Shown here: piece after piece, positions 62,803-64,000 of the stretch
Layout: every line of letters starts with the position of its first letter
How positions within the stretch are numbered: position 1 is the stretch's first letter
Assembly: GCA_949287065.1 (NCBI GenBank)
Contig: CASEEV010000049.1
Span: 1-64,000 of the forward strand
Reading direction: 5' to 3'
Length of the DNA stretch: 64,000 nucleotides
Origin: an uncultured Collinsella sp.
GTDB taxonomy: Bacteria > Actinomycetota > Coriobacteriia > Coriobacteriales > Coriobacteriaceae
The notes under the pieces: model-generated
Told to the model about the DNA's origin: nothing
The model's database searches: none
The model's input: the letters and a program-made list of their open reading frames with translations, nothing else
Made by a program: the position numbers and the translations under genes

Positions 62803-64000
62803 ATGCCGCAGTCGTTCGCAACCACCTCAGCCTTTGAGATCCTCGGCCCCGTTATGGTGGGCCCCTCGTCCTCGCATACGGCGGGCGCCCTGCGCTGCGC
62901 GCAGGTTGCCGCTTCGCTGCTCGAGGAGCGCATCGCAAGCGTGCGCTTTACGCTGTGGAACTCCTTTGCGCACACCTACCAGGGCCACGGCACCGACCGT
63001 GCGCTCGTGGCAGGCGTGCTCGGGCTGTCGACCGACGACGAGCGCATACGCGACGCCTTTGCCCTCGCCCAGGAGCGCGGGCTCGCGTTTGACTTCGTCA
63101 TCGGCGGCGACGACCAGTCGCTCCACCCAAACACCGTCGACATCGAGCTCACCGACGCGCAGGGCCGCACCGCCCAGGTGCGCGGCGAAAGCCTCGGCGG
63201 CGGCAAGGTGCGCATCAGCCGCATCAACGGCGTGCGCGTGAGCATCTCGGGAAGCTACGACACGCTCTTCGTGGCCCATCGCGACGCCCCGGGCGCGCTC
63301 GCCGCCCTCACCGCCGCCCTCTCGGCCGAGAAGGTCAACATCGCCTACTGCCGCACGTACCGCACCGAGCGCGGCGGGGCGGCCTACACGGTGTTCGAGA
63401 TGGACGAGCCCCCCGGCCCCGGAGCGCTCGCCGCCATCCGCCGGCTCGAGCCCGTCTCCTCCGCCACGATCATCGAGATCCCCGGCCGCGCCGCCGCGCC
63501 AGGCGTTACCTGCAACGAGCTCTTTGACAACGGGGCCGAGCTTCTCCGCGTATGCCGCGAGGGCGGACTTACCATCGGCGCCGTCATGGCCGTGCGCGAG
63601 GCCAACCTCATCGGCGAGGAACGCATGGTCGAGCGCATGCGGCGCGTGCTCGCGGTCATGCGCGCCGAGACCGAAGCACCGCTCGCCCATCCTCGCCGCT
63701 CGCTGGGCGGCCTCATCGGCGGCGAGGGCAAGCTCGTTGCCGACGGCGCCGCCAAGCTCGCGCCGGTCCTCATGGGCTCGGTGCAGACCGACGCAGTGGC
63801 CCGAGCCATGGCGGTTCTCGAGCAGAGCGCCTCGATGGGCGTGATCGTGGCCGCCCCCACCGCAGGATCCGCCGGCGTGGTGCCCGGCTGCGTGCTCGCG
63901 CTTGCCAATGCCACGGGTACCGACGACGGAACCATTATGGACGCGCTGTTCTGCGCCGCCGCCGTGGGCCTCAACCTCACCACGCTCGCCTGCGTGGCAG
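62803..64000 (+). CDS. L-serine dehydratase, single-chain iron-sulfur type (partial)
   Basis: Deaminates serine to pyruvate. The gene runs off the right edge after 399 codons. It starts MPQSFATTSAFEILGPVMVG with the beta-domain motif GPSSSHTAGALRCAQVA, includes an ACT-like segment (VSISGSYDTLFVAHRDAPGALAAL), then continues into the alpha (catalytic) domain with APTAGSAGVVPGCVLA, which carries the first expected cluster cysteine. Beta and alpha domains are fused in one chain, as in Legionella or E. coli enzymes. AGGAG lies 9 bases before the ATG. Confidence 0.92.
   Translation, partial: MPQSFATTSAFEILGPVMVGPSSSHTAGALRCAQVAASLLEERIASVRFTLWNSFAHTYQGHGTDRALVAGVLGLSTDDERIRDAFALAQERGLAFDFVIGGDDQSLHPNTVDIELTDAQGRTAQVRGESLGGGKVRISRINGVRVSISGSYDTLFVAHRDAPGALAALTAALSAEKVNIAYCRTYRTERGGAAYTVFEMDEPPGPGALAAIRRLEPVSSATIIEIPGRAAAPGVTCNELFDNGAELLRVCREGGLTIGAVMAVREANLIGEERMVERMRRVLAVMRAETEAPLAHPRRSLGGLIGGEGKLVADGAAKLAPVLMGSVQTDAVARAMAVLEQSASMGVIVAAPTAGSAGVVPGCVLALANATGTDDGTIMDALFCAAAVGLNLTTLACVA

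Overview
This is high-GC DNA, densely packed with housekeeping genes. It looks like an anaerobic, fermentative actinobacterium, most likely of the class Coriobacteriia (Collinsella/Olsenella-like). I base that on three things: the arrangement ffh-ftsY-smc-rnc-plsX-rpmF-DUF177-(SepIVA-like)-coaD-rsmD-recG-fakA-like-asp23 facing rpmB; the oxygen-sensitive bifunctional adhE and a single-chain L-serine dehydratase; and the cysteine-bearing (zinc-ribbon) forms of ribosomal proteins L28 and L32. The taxonomic placement is inference, because no rRNA gene is in the window. No tRNA, rRNA, CRISPR, phage or insertion sequence was seen.

Layout. Positions 1-13.6 kb: a long minus-strand housekeeping block covering protein targeting, chromosome condensation, RNase III, phospholipid synthesis, L32, CoA synthesis, rRNA methylation, fork rescue, a fatty-acid-kinase-like protein and an Asp23 protein. 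13.6-18.7 kb, plus strand: rpmB, an 870-bp non-coding stretch with two head-to-head arrays of a 30-bp repeat, then adhE and a small kinase-fold gene. 18.7-25.7 kb: thiamine pyrophosphokinase and a HAD phosphatase (minus), sbcD-sbcC (plus) and a metallophosphatase (minus). 25.9-37.5 kb: a DUF4931 gene and then, on the same strand, a complete urea system, urtABCDE (ABC urea importer) followed by ureABCEFGD (nickel urease and its maturation proteins), in one apparent transcription unit. 38.0-43.5 kb: an FmdB-type zinc-ribbon gene and a leucine operon leuA-leuC-leuD-leuB, preceded by a 26-codon leader peptide rich in uncommon leucine codons and by attenuator-like hairpins. 44.0-54.4 kb: an LtaS-like sulfatase, then metK-GNAT-priA-def and fmt-rsmB, with def and fmt separated by about 600 bp of non-coding repeats. 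54.6-58.2 kb: a YhgE/Pip membrane protein translationally coupled to an ABC-like ATPase domain that has lost its catalytic motifs. 58.4-64 kb: gltX, a pcp-DUF979-DUF969 cluster (probable 5-oxoproline or peptide handling), and a divergent L-serine dehydratase cut by the window end.

Physiology suggested: amino-acid fermentation (serine dehydratase, ethanol formation by AdhE, pyroglutamyl peptidase) with nitrogen obtained from urea by high-affinity uptake and hydrolysis, and leucine synthesis under transcription attenuation.

The least explained parts are four intergenic repeat regions (14.35-14.73, 38.30-38.41, 43.82-43.93 and 48.85-49.33 kb), the catalytically dead-looking ABC domain, and the leu leader.
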